Shown: in pieces, positions 11,801-20,229 of the stretch
Layout: the number at the start of each line of letters is the position of its first letter
How positions within the stretch are numbered: the stretch's first letter is position 1
Origin: Tetranychus cinnabarinus
Lineage: Eukaryota > Arthropoda > Arachnida > Trombidiformes > Tetranychidae
Direction: 5' to 3'
Assembly (NCBI GenBank): GCA_022266195.1
Contig: WHVY01000004.1
Span: 3,675,501 to 3,739,500, forward strand
DNA length: 64,000 bases
Position numbers and translations under genes: made by a program
Notes under the pieces: model-generated
Told to the model about the DNA's origin: nothing
The model's database searches: none
The model's input: the letters and a program-made list of their open reading frames with translations, nothing else

Positions 11801-14800
11801 GTTAGGTGAGTTACTGGTTGATGTTGTTGTTGTTGTTGTTTTTGTTGGTCCTGATGATGAATCTGCAGCTGATGCTGCTGATGCTGCTGCTGCTGAACTT
11901 GATGCTGCTGATCCTGAAGCTGCTGATCCTGATGAACCTGAACCAGATGATCCTGAACCTGATGAACCAGATCCTTGTCCTGATGAACCTGAGCCAGATG
12001 ATCCTGAACCTGAAGCTGCTGATGATCCTGAACCTGATCCTGATGATGCTGAGTTAGGTGAGTTACTGGTTGATGTTGTTGTTGTTGTTGTTTTTGTTGG
12101 TCCTGATGATGAATCTGAAGCTGATGCTGCTGATGCTGCTGCTGCTGAACTTGAAGCTGCTGATGATGAGTCTGATCCAGTATTTGATGCTGGTGCAGGT
12201 GCAGATGATGAGTCTGAAGCTGCTGCTGCTGAACTTGATGCTGCTGATCCTGAAGCTGCTGATCCTGATGAACCTGAACCAGATGATCCTGAACCTGATG
12301 AACCAGATCCTTGTCCTGATGAACCTGAACCAGATGATCCTGAACCTGATGAACCAGATCCTTGTCCTGATGAACCTGAGCCAGATGATCCTGAACCTGA
12401 AGTCGCTGCTGCTCCTGATGATGCTGAGTTAGGTGAGTTACTGGTTGATGTTGTTGTTGTTGTTGTTTTTGTTGGTCCTGATGATGAATCTGAAGCTGAT
12501 GCTGCTGATGCTGCTGCTGCTGAACTTGAAGCTGCTGATGATGAGTCTGATCCAGTATTTGATGCTGGTGCAGGTGCAGATGATGAGTCTGAAGCTGCTG
12601 CTGCTGAACTTGATGCTGCTGATCCTGAAGCTGCTGATCCTGATGAACCTGAACCAGATGATCCTGAACCTGATGAACCAGATCCTTGTCCTGATGAACC
12701 TGAACCAGATGATCCTGAACCTGATGAACCAGATCCTTGTCCTGATGAACCTGAGCCAGATGATCCTGAACCTGAAGCTGCTGCTGCTCCTGATGAAGCT
12801 GCTGCTGATGATCCTGAACCTGATCCTGATGATGCTGAGTTAGGTGAGTTACTGGTTGATGTTGTTGTTGTTGTTGTTTTTGTTGGTCCTGATGATGAAT
12901 CTGAAGCTGATGCTGCTGATGCTGCTGCTGCTGAACTTGATGCTGCTGATCCTGAAGCTGCTGATCCTGATGAACCTGAACCAGATGATCCTGAACCTGA
13001 TGAACCAGATCCTTGTCCTGATGAACCTGAGCCAGATGATCCTGAACCTGAAGTCGCTGCTGCTCCTGATGAAGCTGCTGCTGATGATCCTGAACCTGAT
13101 CCTGATGATGCTGAGTTAGGTGAGTTACTGGTTGATGTTGTTGTTGTTGTTGTTTTTGTTGGTCCTGATGATGAATCTGAAGCTGATGCTGCTGATGCTG
13201 CTGCTGCTGAACTTGAAGCTGCTGATGATGAGTCTGATCCAGTATTTGATGCTGGTGCAGGTGCAGATGATGAGTCTGAAGCTGCTGCTGCTGAACTTGA
13301 TGCTGCTGATCCTGAAGCTGCTGATCCTGATGAACCTGAACCAGATGATCCTGAACCTGATGAACCAGATCCTTGTCCTGATGAACCTGAACCAGATGAT
13401 CCTGAACCTGATGAACCAGATCCTTGTCCTGATGAACCTGAGCCAGATGATCCTGAACCTGAAGCTGCTGCTGCTCCTGATGAAGCTGCTGCTGATGATC
13501 CTGAACCTGATCCTGATGATGCTGAGTTAGGTGAGTTACTGGTTGATGTTGTTGTTGTTGTTGTTTTTGTTGGTCCTGATGATGAATCTGAAGCTGATGC
13601 TGCTGATGCTGCTGCTGCTGAACTTGAAGCTGCTGATGATGAGTCTGATCGAGTATTTGATGCTGGTGCAGGTGCAGATGATGAGTCTGAAGCTGCTGCT
13701 GCTGAACTTGATGCTGCTGATCCTGAAGCTGCTGATCCTGATGAACCTGAACCAGATGATCCTGAACCTGATGAACCAGATCCTTGTCCTGATGAACCTG
13801 AGCCAGATGATCCTGAACCTGAAGCTGCTGCTGCTCCTGATGAAGCTGCTGCTGATGATCCTGAACCTGATCCTGATGATGCTGAGTTAGGTGAGTTACT
13901 GGTTGATGTTGTTGTTGTTGTTGTTTTTGTTGGTCCTGATGATGAATCTGAAGCTGATGCTGCTGATGCTGCTGCTGCTGAACTTGAAGCTGCTGATGAT
14001 GAGTCTGATCCAGTATTTGATGCTGGTGCAGGTGCAGATGATGAGTCTGAAGCTGCTGCTGCTGAACTTGATGCTGCTGATCCTGAAGCTGCTGATCCTG
14101 ATGAACCTGAACCAGATGATCCTGAACCTGATGAACCAGATCCTTGTCCTGATGAACCTGAGCCAGATGATCCTGAACCTGAAGCTGCTGCTGCTCCTGA
14201 TGAAGCTGCTGCTGATGATCCTGAACCTGATCCTGATGATGCTGAGTTAGGTGAGTTACTGGTTGATGTTGTTGTTGTTGTTGTTTTTGTTGGTCCTGAT
14301 GATGAATCTGAAGCTGATGCTGCTGATGCTGCTGCTGCTGAACTTGAAGCTGCTGATGATGAGTCTGATCCAGTATTTGATGCTGGTGCAGGTGCAGATG
14401 ATGAGTCTGAAGCTGCTGCTGCTGAACTTGATGCTGCTGATCCTGAAGCTGCTGATCCTGATGAACCTGAACCAGATGATCCTGAACCTGATGAACCAGA
14501 TCCTTGTCCTGATGAACCTGAGCCAGATGATCCTGAACCTGAAGCTGCTGCTGCTCCTGATGAAGCTGCTGCTGATGATCCTGAACCTGATCCTGATGAT
14601 GCTGAGTTAGGTGAGTTACTGGTTGATGTTGTTGTTGTTGTTGTTTTTGTTGGTCCTGATGATGAATCTGAAGCTGATGCTGCTGATGCTGCTGCTGCTG
14701 AACTTGATGCTGCTGATCCTGAAGCTGCTGATCCTGATGAACCTGAACCAGATGATCCTGAACCTGATGAACCAGATCCTTGTCCTGATGAACCTGAGCC

Positions 14801-17800
14801 AGATGATCCTGAACCTGAAGCTGCTGATGATCCTGAACCTGATCCTGATGATGCTGAGTTAGGTGAGTTACTGGTTGATGTTGTTGTTGTTGTTGTTTTT
14901 GTTGGTCCTGATGATGAATCTGAAGCTGATGCTGCTGATGCTGCTGCTGCTGAACTTGAAGCTGCTGATGATGAGTCTGATCCAGTATTTGATGCTGGTG
15001 CAGGTGCAGATGATGAGTCTGAAGCTGCTGCTGCTGAACTTGATGCTGCTGATCCTGAAGCTGCTGATCCTGATGAACCTGAACCAGATGATCCTGAACC
15101 TGATGAACCAGATCCTTGTCCTGATGAACCTGAACCAGATGATCCTGAACCTGATGAACCAGATCCTTGTCCTGATGAACCTGAGCCAGATGATCCTGAA
15201 CCTGAAGCTGCTGCTGCTCCTGATGAAGCTGCTGCTGATGATCCTGAACCTGATCCTGATGATGCTGAGTTAGGTGAGTTACTGGTTGATGTTGTTGTTG
15301 TTGTTGTTTTTGTTGGTCCTGATGATGAATCTGAAGCTGATGCTGCTGATGCTGCTGCTGCTGAACTTGAAGCTGCTGATGATGAGTCTGATCCAGTATT
15401 TGATGCTGGTGCAGGTGCAGATGATGAGTCTGAAGCTGCTGCTGCTGAACTTGATGCTGCTGATCCTGAAGCTGCTGATCCTGATGAACCTGAACCAGAT
15501 GATCCTGAACCTGATGAACCAGATCCTTGTCCTGATGAACCTGAACCAGATGATCCTGAACCTGATGAACCAGATCCTTGTCCTGATGAACCTGAGCCAG
15601 ATGATCCTGAACCTGAAGCTGCTGCTGCTCCTGATGAAGCTGCTGCTGATGATCCTGAACCTGATCCTGATGATGCTGAGTTAGGTGAGTTACTGGTTGA
15701 TGTTGTTGTTGTTGTTGTTTTTGTTGGTCCTGATGATGAATCTGAAGCTGATGCTGCTGATGCTGCTGCTGCTGAACTTGAAGCTGCTGATGATGAGTCT
15801 GATCCAGTATTTGATGCTGGTGCAGGTGCAGATGATGAGTCTGAAGCTGCTGCTGCTGAACTTGATGCTGCTGATCCTGAAGCTGCTGATCCTGATGAAC
15901 CTGAACCAGATGATCCTGAACCTGATGAACCAGATCCTTGTCCTGATGAACCTGAACCAGATGATCCTGAACCTGATGAACCAGATCCTTGTCCTGATGA
16001 ACCTGAGCCAGATGATCCTGAACCTGAAGCTGCTGCTGCTCCTGATGAAGCTGCTGCTGATGATCCTGAACCTGATCCTGATGATGCTGAGTTAGGTGAG
16101 TTACTGGTTGATGTTGTTGTTGTTGTTGTTTTTGTTGGTCCTGATGATGAATCTGAAGCTGATGCTGCTGATGCTGCTGCTGCTGAACTTGATGCTGCTG
16201 ATGATGAGTCTGATCCAGTATTTGATGCTGGTGCAGGTGCAGATGATGAGTCTGAAGCTGCTGCTGCTGAACTTGATGCTGCTGATCCTGAAGCTGCTGA
16301 TCCTGATGAACCTGAACCAGATGATCCTGAACCTGATAAACCAGATCCTTGTCCTGATGAACCTGAACCAGATGATCCTGATCCTGATGAACCTGAACCA
16401 GATGATCCTGAACCTGATGAACCAGATCCTTGTCCTGATGAACCTGAGCCAGATGATCCTGAACCTGAAGCTGCTGATGATCCTGAACCTGATCCTGATG
16501 ATGCTGAGTTAGGTGAGTTACTGGTTGATGTTGTTGTTGTTGTTGTTTTTGTTGGTCCTGATGATGAATCTGAAGCTGATGCTGCTGATGCTGCTGCTGC
16601 TGAACTTGAAGCTGCTGATGATGAGTCTGATCCAGTATTTGATGCTGGTGCAGGTGCAGATGATGAGTCTGAAGCTGCTGCTGCTGAACTTGATGCTGCT
16701 AATCCTGAAGCTGCTGATCCTGATGAACCTGAACCAGATGATCCTGAACCTGATAAACCAGATCCTTGTCCTGATGAACCTGAACCAGATGATCCTGATC
16801 CTGATGAACCTGAACCAGATGATCCTGAACCTGATAAACCAGATCCTTGTCCTGATGAACCTGAACCAGATGATCCTGATCCTGATGAACCTGAACCAGA
16901 TGATCCTGAACCTGATGAACCAGATCCTTGTCCTGATGAACCTGAACCAGATGATCCTGAACCTGAAGCTGCTGCTGCTCCTGATGAAGCTGCTGCTGAT
17001 GATCCTGAACCTGATCCTGATGATGCTGAGTTAGGTGAGTTACTGGTTGATGTTGTTGTTGTTGTTGTTTTTGTTGGTCCTGATGATGAATCTGAAGCTG
17101 ATGCTGCTGATGCTGCTGCTGCTGAACTTGAAGCTGCTGATGATGAGTCTGATCCAGTATTTGATGCTGGTGCAGGTGCAGATGATGAGTCTGAAGCTGC
17201 TGCTGCTGAACTTGATGCTGCTGATCCTGAAGCTGCTGATCCTGATGAACCTGAACCAGATGATCCTGAACCTGATGAACCAGATCCTTGTCCTGATGAA
17301 CCTGAGCCAGATGATCCTGAACCTGAAGCTGCTGCTGATGATCCTGAACCTGATCCTGATGATGCTGAGTTAGGTGAGTTACTGGTTGATGTTGTTGTTG
17401 TTGTTGTTTTTGTTGGTCCTGATGATGAATCTGAAGCTGATGCTGCTGATGCTGCTGCTGCTGAACTTGAAGCTGCTGATGATGAGTCTGATCCAGTATT
17501 TGATGCTGGTGCAGGTGCAGATGATGAGTCTGAAGCTGCTGCTGCTGAACTTGATGCTGCTGATCCTGAAGCTGCTGATCCTGATGAACCTGAACCAGAT
17601 GATCCTGAACCTGATGAACCAGATCCTTGTCCTGATGAACCTGAACCAGATGATCCTGAACCTGATGAACCAGATCCTTGTCCTGATGAACCTGAGCCAG
17701 ATGATCCTGAACCTGAAGCTGCTGCTGCTCCTGATGAAGCTGCTGCTGATGATCCTGAACCTGATCCTGATGATGCTGAGTTAGGTGAGTTACTGGTTGA

Positions 17801-20203
17801 TGTTGTTGTTGTTGTTGTTTTTGTTGGTCCTGATGATGAATCTGAAGCTGATGCTGCTGATGCTGCTGCTGCTGAACTTGAAGCTGCTGATGATGAGTCT
17901 GATCCAGTATTTGATGCTGGTGCAGGTGCAGATGATGAGTCTGAAGCTGCTGCTGCTGAACTTGATGCTGCTGATCCTGAAGCTGCTGATCCTGATGAAC
18001 CTGAACCAGATGATCCTGAACCTGATGAACCAGATCCTTGTCCTGATGAACCTGAACCAGATGATCCTGAACCTGATGAACCAGATCCTTGTCCTGATGA
18101 ACCTGAGCCAGATGATCCTGAACCTGAAGCTGCTGCTGCTCCTGATGAAGCTGCTGCTGATGATCCTGAACCTGATCCTGATGATGCTGAGTTAGGTGAG
18201 TTACTGGTTGATGTTGTTGTTGTTGTTGTTTTTGTTGGTCCTGATGATGAATCTGAAGCTGATGCTGCTGATGCTGCTGCTGCTGAACTTGATGCTGCTG
18301 ATGATGAGTCTGATCCAGTATTTGATGCTGGTGCAGGTGCAGATGATGAGTCTGAAGCTGCTGCTGCTGAACTTGATGCTGCTGATCCTGAAGCTGCTGA
18401 TCCTGATGAACCTGAACCAGATGATCCTGAACCTGATAAACCAGATCCTTGTCCTGATGAACCTGAACCAGATGATCCTGAACCTGATGAACCAGATCCT
18501 TGTCCTGATGAACCTGAGCCAGATGATCCTGAACCTGAAGCTGCTGCTGCTCCTGATGAAGCTGCTGCTGATGATCCTGAACCTGATCCTGATGATGCTG
18601 AGTTAGGTGAGTTACTGGTTGATGTTGTTGTTGTTGTTGTTTTTGTTGGTCCTGATGATGAATCTGAAGCTGATGCTGCTGATGCTGCTGCTGCTGAACT
18701 TGAAGCTGCTGATGATGAGTCTGATCCAGTATTTGATGCTGGTGCAGGTGCAGATGATGAGTCTGAAGCTGCTGCTGCTGAACTTGATGCTGCTGATCCT
18801 GAAGCTGCTGATCCTGATGAACCTGAACCAGATGATCCTGAACCTGATGAACCAGATCCTTGTCCTGATGAACCTGAGCCAGATGATCCTGAACCTGAAG
18901 CTGCTGCTGCTCCTGATGAAGCTGCTGCTGATGATCCTGAACCTGATCCTGATGATGCTGAGTTAGGTGAGTTACTGGTTGATGTTGTTGTTGTTGTTGT
19001 TTTTGTTGGTCCTGATGATGAATCTGAAGCTGATGCTGCTGATGCTGCTGCTGCTGAACTTGAAGCTGCTGATGATGAGTCTGATCCAGTATTTGATGCT
19101 GGTGCAGGTGCAGATGATGAGTCTGAAGCTGCTGCTGCTGAACTTGATGCTGCTGATCCTGAAGCTGCTGATCCTGATGAACCTGAACCAGATGATCCTG
19201 AACCTGATGAACCAGATCCTTGTCCTGATGAACCTGAGCCAGATGATCCTGAACCTGAAGCTGCTGCTGCTCCTGATGAAGCTGCTGCTGATGATCCTGA
19301 ACCTGATCCTGATGATGCTGAGTTAGGTGAGTTACTGGTTGATGTTGTTGTTGTTGTTGTTTTTGTTGGTCCTGATGATGAATCTGAAGCTGATGCTGCT
19401 GATGCTGCTGCTGCTGAACTTGAAGCTGCTGATGATGAGTCTGATCCAGTATTTGATGCTGGTGCAGGTGCAGATGATGAGTCTGAAGCTGCTGCTGCTG
19501 AACTTGATGCTGCTGATCCTGAAGCTGCTGATCCTGATGAACCTGAACCAGATGATCCTGAACCTGATGAACCAGATCCTTGTCCTGATGAACCTGAGCC
19601 AGATGATCCTGAACCTGAAGCTGCTGCTGCTCCTGATGAAGCTGCTGCTGATGATCCTGAACCTGATCCTGATGATGCTGAGTTAGGTGAGTTACTGGTT
19701 GATGTTGTTGTTGTTGTTGTTTTTGTTGGTCCTGATGATGAATCTGAAGCTGATGCTGCTGATCCTGATCCTGATGATGATGCTGAGTTAGCTGAGTTTC
19801 CTGGCTTACCAGAGTTATTGGTTGATGATGAACCTGAAGCTGATGTTTTTGAGCCAGATTGATTTGAACCAGAATCGTCTAAGCTTGAAGGGTGGGTTGA
19901 TGTTGGTGGACTCGACTTTTTCTTGGCATCAGTGCTTTTGGTTGGTGACGCGTTTGAAGTAGCAGATGTTGCTGCTTCCGAAGCTGATGTTCCTGAACCA
20001 GTTGTTGATGATCCATGACCAGAATTGGAGTGTGAGTTAGAAGCGATTCCGATTTTCTTCATCATATCACCCATATTCAGCTCTATTCCGGGATGGACAT
20101 TTTTACTTTTCGATGTTAGGGAAAATAAACTGTTTGCATCGGTTTCTTGCACTGCGGTGAATGCAGAGATAACCAAGCACAATATTAGTAGCTGCGAATT
20201 CAT
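5882..20203 (-). CDS. Giant secreted Ser/Ala/Gly repeat protein, probable silk fibroin (4773 aa)
   Basis: A single intronless frame of 14.3 kb. The N-terminus MNSQLLILCLVISAFTAVQ is a clear signal peptide. A non-repetitive, hydrophilic Ser-rich stretch of about 130 residues follows, then ~39 copies of a module, then a unique tail ending GKYTNKAGQTCFCY. The modules use almost only S, A, G and T, with some P, N, D, Q and K; they have no aromatic residues and no cysteine. Each module has a PTKTTTTTTSTSNSPNSAS linker, a GSGSSGSGSSGQGSGSS block in one or more copies, and Ala/Ser runs. Start choice: an in-frame ATG exists at 20248, but a TATA box and initiator place the cap site near 20232, downstream of it, so the ATG at 20203 is preferred. 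Spider-mite genomes are known to encode serine-rich fibroins, which fits; that it is silk is inference. The alternative is a secreted mucin-like protein, since the Thr and Ser runs could be O-glycosylated. Confidence 0.85.
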   Translation of the reverse strand: MNSQLLILCLVISAFTAVQETDANSLFSLTSKSKNVHPGIELNMGDMMKKIGIASNSHSNSGHGSSTTGSGTSASEAATSATSNASPTKSTDAKKKSSPPTSTHPSSLDDSGSNQSGSKTSASGSSSTNNSGKPGNSANSASSSGSGSAASASDSSSGPTKTTTTTTSTSNSPNSASSGSGSGSSAAASSGAAAASGSGSSGSGSSGQGSGSSGSGSSGSGSSGSAASGSAASSSAAAASDSSSAPAPASNTGSDSSSAASSSAAAASAASASDSSSGPTKTTTTTTSTSNSPNSASSGSGSGSSAAASSGAAAASGSGSSGSGSSGQGSGSSGSGSSGSGSSGSAASGSAASSSAAAASDSSSAPAPASNTGSDSSSAASSSAAAASAASASDSSSGPTKTTTTTTSTSNSPNSASSGSGSGSSAAASSGAAAASGSGSSGSGSSGQGSGSSGSGSSGSGSSGSAASGSAASSSAAAASDSSSAPAPASNTGSDSSSAASSSAAAASAASASDSSSGPTKTTTTTTSTSNSPNSASSGSGSGSSAAASSGAAAASGSGSSGSGSSGQGSGSSGSGSSGSGSSGQGSGLSGSGSSGSGSSGSAASGSAASSSAAAASDSSSAPAPASNTGSDSSSAASSSAAAASAASASDSSSGPTKTTTTTTSTSNSPNSASSGSGSGSSAAASSGAAAASGSGSSGSGSSGQGSGSSGSGSSGSGSSGQGSGSSGSGSSGSGSSGSAASGSAASSSAAAASDSSSAPAPASNTGSDSSSAASSSAAAASAASASDSSSGPTKTTTTTTSTSNSPNSASSGSGSGSSAAASSGAAAASGSGSSGSGSSGQGSGSSGSGSSGSGSSGQGSGSSGSGSSGSGSSGSAASGSAASSSAAAASDSSSAPAPASNTGSDSSSAASSSAAAASAASASDSSSGPTKTTTTTTSTSNSPNSASSGSGSGSSAAASGSGSSGSGSSGQGSGSSGSGSSGSGSSGSAASGSAASSSAAAASDSSSAPAPASNTGSDSSSAASSSAAAASAASASDSSSGPTKTTTTTTSTSNSPNSASSGSGSGSSAAASSGAAAASGSGSSGSGSSGQGSGSSGSGSSGSGSSGSGSSGSGSSGQGSGLSGSGSSGSGSSGSGSSGSGSSGQGSGLSGSGSSGSGSSGSAASGLAASSSAAAASDSSSAPAPASNTGSDSSSAASSSAAAASAASASDSSSGPTKTTTTTTSTSNSPNSASSGSGSGSSAASGSGSSGSGSSGQGSGSSGSGSSGSGSSGSGSSGSGSSGQGSGLSGSGSSGSGSSGSAASGSAASSSAAAASDSSSAPAPASNTGSDSSSAASSSAAAASAASASDSSSGPTKTTTTTTSTSNSPNSASSGSGSGSSAAASSGAAAASGSGSSGSGSSGQGSGSSGSGSSGSGSSGQGSGSSGSGSSGSGSSGSAASGSAASSSAAAASDSSSAPAPASNTGSDSSSAASSSAAAASAASASDSSSGPTKTTTTTTSTSNSPNSASSGSGSGSSAAASSGAAAASGSGSSGSGSSGQGSGSSGSGSSGSGSSGQGSGSSGSGSSGSGSSGSAASGSAASSSAAAASDSSSAPAPASNTGSDSSSAASSSAAAASAASASDSSSGPTKTTTTTTSTSNSPNSASSGSGSGSSAAASSGAAAASGSGSSGSGSSGQGSGSSGSGSSGSGSSGQGSGSSGSGSSGSGSSGSAASGSAASSSAAAASDSSSAPAPASNTGSDSSSAASSSAAAASAASASDSSSGPTKTTTTTTSTSNSPNSASSGSGSGSSAASGSGSSGSGSSGQGSGSSGSGSSGSGSSGSAASGSAASSSAAAASAASASDSSSGPTKTTTTTTSTSNSPNSASSGSGSGSSAAASSGAAAASGSGSSGSGSSGQGSGSSGSGSSGSGSSGSAASGSAASSSAAAASDSSSAPAPASNTGSDSSSAASSSAAAASAASASDSSSGPTKTTTTTTSTSNSPNSASSGSGSGSSAAASSGAAAASGSGSSGSGSSGQGSGSSGSGSSGSGSSGSAASGSAASSSAAAASDSSSAPAPASNTGSDSSSAASSSAAAASAASASDSSSGPTKTTTTTTSTSNSPNSASSGSGSGSSAAASSGAAAASGSGSSGSGSSGQGSGSSGSGSSGSGSSGSAASGSAASSSAAAASDSSSAPAPASNTRSDSSSAASSSAAAASAASASDSSSGPTKTTTTTTSTSNSPNSASSGSGSGSSAAASSGAAAASGSGSSGSGSSGQGSGSSGSGSSGSGSSGQGSGSSGSGSSGSGSSGSAASGSAASSSAAAASDSSSAPAPASNTGSDSSSAASSSAAAASAASASDSSSGPTKTTTTTTSTSNSPNSASSGSGSGSSAAASSGAAATSGSGSSGSGSSGQGSGSSGSGSSGSGSSGSAASGSAASSSAAAASAASASDSSSGPTKTTTTTTSTSNSPNSASSGSGSGSSAAASSGAAAASGSGSSGSGSSGQGSGSSGSGSSGSGSSGQGSGSSGSGSSGSGSSGSAASGSAASSSAAAASDSSSAPAPASNTGSDSSSAASSSAAAASAASASDSSSGPTKTTTTTTSTSNSPNSASSGAAATSGSGSSGSGSSGQGSGSSGSGSSGSGSSGQGSGSSGSGSSGSGSSGSAASGSAASSSAAAASDSSSAPAPASNTGSDSSSAASSSAAAASAASASDSSSGPTKTTTTTTSTSNSPNSASSGSGSGSSAASGSGSSGSGSSGQGSGSSGSGSSGSGSSGSAASGSAASSSAAAASAASAADSSSGPTKTTTTTTSTSNSPNSASSGSGSGSSAAASSGAAAASGSGSSGSGSSGQGSGSSGSGSSGSGSSGSAASGSAASSSAAAASAASASDSSSGPTKTTTTTTSTSNSPNSASSGSGSGSSAAASSGAAAASGSGSSGSGSSGQGSGSSGSGSSGSGSSGSAASGSAASSSAAAASAASAADSSSGPTKTTTTTTSTSNSPNSASSGSGSGSSAAASSGAAAASGSGSSGSGSSGQGSGSSGSGSSGSGSSGSAASGSAASSSAAAASAASASDSSSGPTKTTTTTTSTSNSPNSASSGSGSGSSAAASSGAAAASGSGSSGSGSSGQGSGSSGSGSSGSGSSGSAASGSAASSSAAAASDSSSAPAPASNTGSDSSSAASSSAAAASAASASDSSSGPTKTTTTTTSTSNSPNSASSGSGSGSSAAASSGAAAASGSGSSGSGSSGQGSGSSGSGSSGSGSSGQGSGSSGSGSSGSGSSGSAASGSAASSSAAAASDSSSAPAPASNTGSDSSSAASSSAAAASAASASDSSSGPTKTTTTTTSTSNSPNSASSGSGSGSSAAASSGAAAASGSGSSGSGSSGQGSGSSGSGSSGSGSSGSAASGSAASSSAAAASAASASDSSSGPTKTTTTTTSTSNSPNSASSGSGSGSSAAASSGAAAASGSGSSGSGSSGQGSGSSGSGSSGSGSSGQGSGSSGSGSSGSGSSGSAASGSAASSSAAAASDSSSAPAPASNTGSDSSSAASSSAAAASAASASDSSSGPTKTTTTTTSTSNSPNSASSGSGSGSSAAASSGAAATSGSGSSGSGSSGQGSGSSGSGSSGSGSSGSAASGSAASSSAAAASAASASDSSSGPTKTTTTTTSTSNSPNSASSGSGSGSSVAASSGAAAASGSGSSGSGSSGQGSGSSGSGSSGSGSSGQGSGSSGSGSSGSGSSGSAASGSAASSSAAAASDSSSAPAPASNTGSDSSSAASSSAAAASAASASDSSSGPTKTTTTTTSTSNSPNSASSGSGSGSSAAASSGAAATSGSGSSGSGSSGQGSGSSGSGSSGSGSSGSAASGSAASSSAAAASAASASDSSSGPTKTTTTTTSTSNSPNSASSGSGSGSSVAASSGAAAASGSGSSGSGSSGQGSGSSGSGSSGSGSSGQGSGSSGSGSSGSGSSGSAASGSAASSSAAAASDSSSAPAPASNTGSDSSSAASSSAAAASAASASDSSSGPTKTTTTTTSTSNSPNSASSGSGSGSSAAASSGAAAASGSGSSGSGSSGQGSGSSGSGSSGSGSSGQGSGSSGSGSSGSGSSGSAASGSAASSSAAAASDSSSAPAPASNTGSDSSSAASSSAAAASAASASDSSSGPTKTTTTTTSTSNSPNSASSGSGSGSSAASGSGSSGSGSSGQGSGSSGSGSSGSGSSGSAASGSAASSSAAAASAASASDSSSGPTKTTTTTTSTSNSPNSASSGSGSGSSAAASSGAAAASGSGSSGSGSSGQGSGSSGSGSSGSGSSGQGSGSSGSGSSGSGSSGSAASGSAASSSAAAASDSSSAPAPASNTGSDSSSAASSSAAAASAASASDSSSGPTKTTTTTTSTSNSPNSASSGSGSGSSAAASSGAAAASGSGSSGSGSSGQGSGSSGSGSSGSGSSGSAASGSAASSSAAAASDSSSAPAPASNTGSDSSSAASSSAAAASAASASDSSSGPTKTTTTTTSTSNSPNSASSGSGSGSSAAASSGAAAASGSGSSGSGSSGQGSGSSGSGSSGSGSSGSAASGSAASSSAAAASDSSSAPAPASNTGSDSSSAASSSAAAASAASASDSSSGPTKTTTTTTSTSNSPNSASSGSGSGSSAAASSGAAAASGSGSSGSGSSGQGSGSSGSGSSGSGSSGSAASGSAASSSAAAASDSSSAPAPASNTRSDSSSAASSSAAAASAASASDSSSGPTKTTTTTTSTSNSPNSASSGSGSSAAASSAAAAAYGKYTNKAGQTCFCY
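5992..19740 (-). repeat. Tandem modular repeat array of the silk-like gene (38 complete modules plus one partial)
   Basis: Taking the codons next to the PTK-T6 linker as phase mark, module boundaries fall at 5992, 6352, 6712, 7072, 7483 and so on to 19687. Module lengths are 360 bp (10 times), 411 bp (14), 276 bp (7), 252 bp (3) and one each of 339, 375, 417 and 522, summing exactly to the array. The lengths are combinatorial. A 51 bp GSGSSGSGSSGQGSGSS block present twice turns 360 into 411. Loss of an 84 bp segment containing SSSAPAPASNTGSD turns 360 into 276. Loss of 24 bp in the AAASSGAAAAS stretch turns 276 into 252. Modules are nearly identical at nucleotide level, including third codon positions. 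Codon choice is monotonous (TCA, GCA, GGA/GGT, ACA), so the minus strand reads as C/A-rich triplets, and the block is far richer in G+C than its flanks. Confidence 0.95.
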
Positions 20204-20229
20204 TTTGTTTGTTACTATTGATAAAATCA

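Noticed and set aside
5992..19686. Dozens of plus-strand Leu/Met-rich frames of 83-173 codons, one per module
   Set aside because: They are the third-frame shadow of the silk-like repeats: each ends at the same gagttag and restarts at a non-ATG codon, with identical sequence in every module. No promoter or independent conservation supports them.
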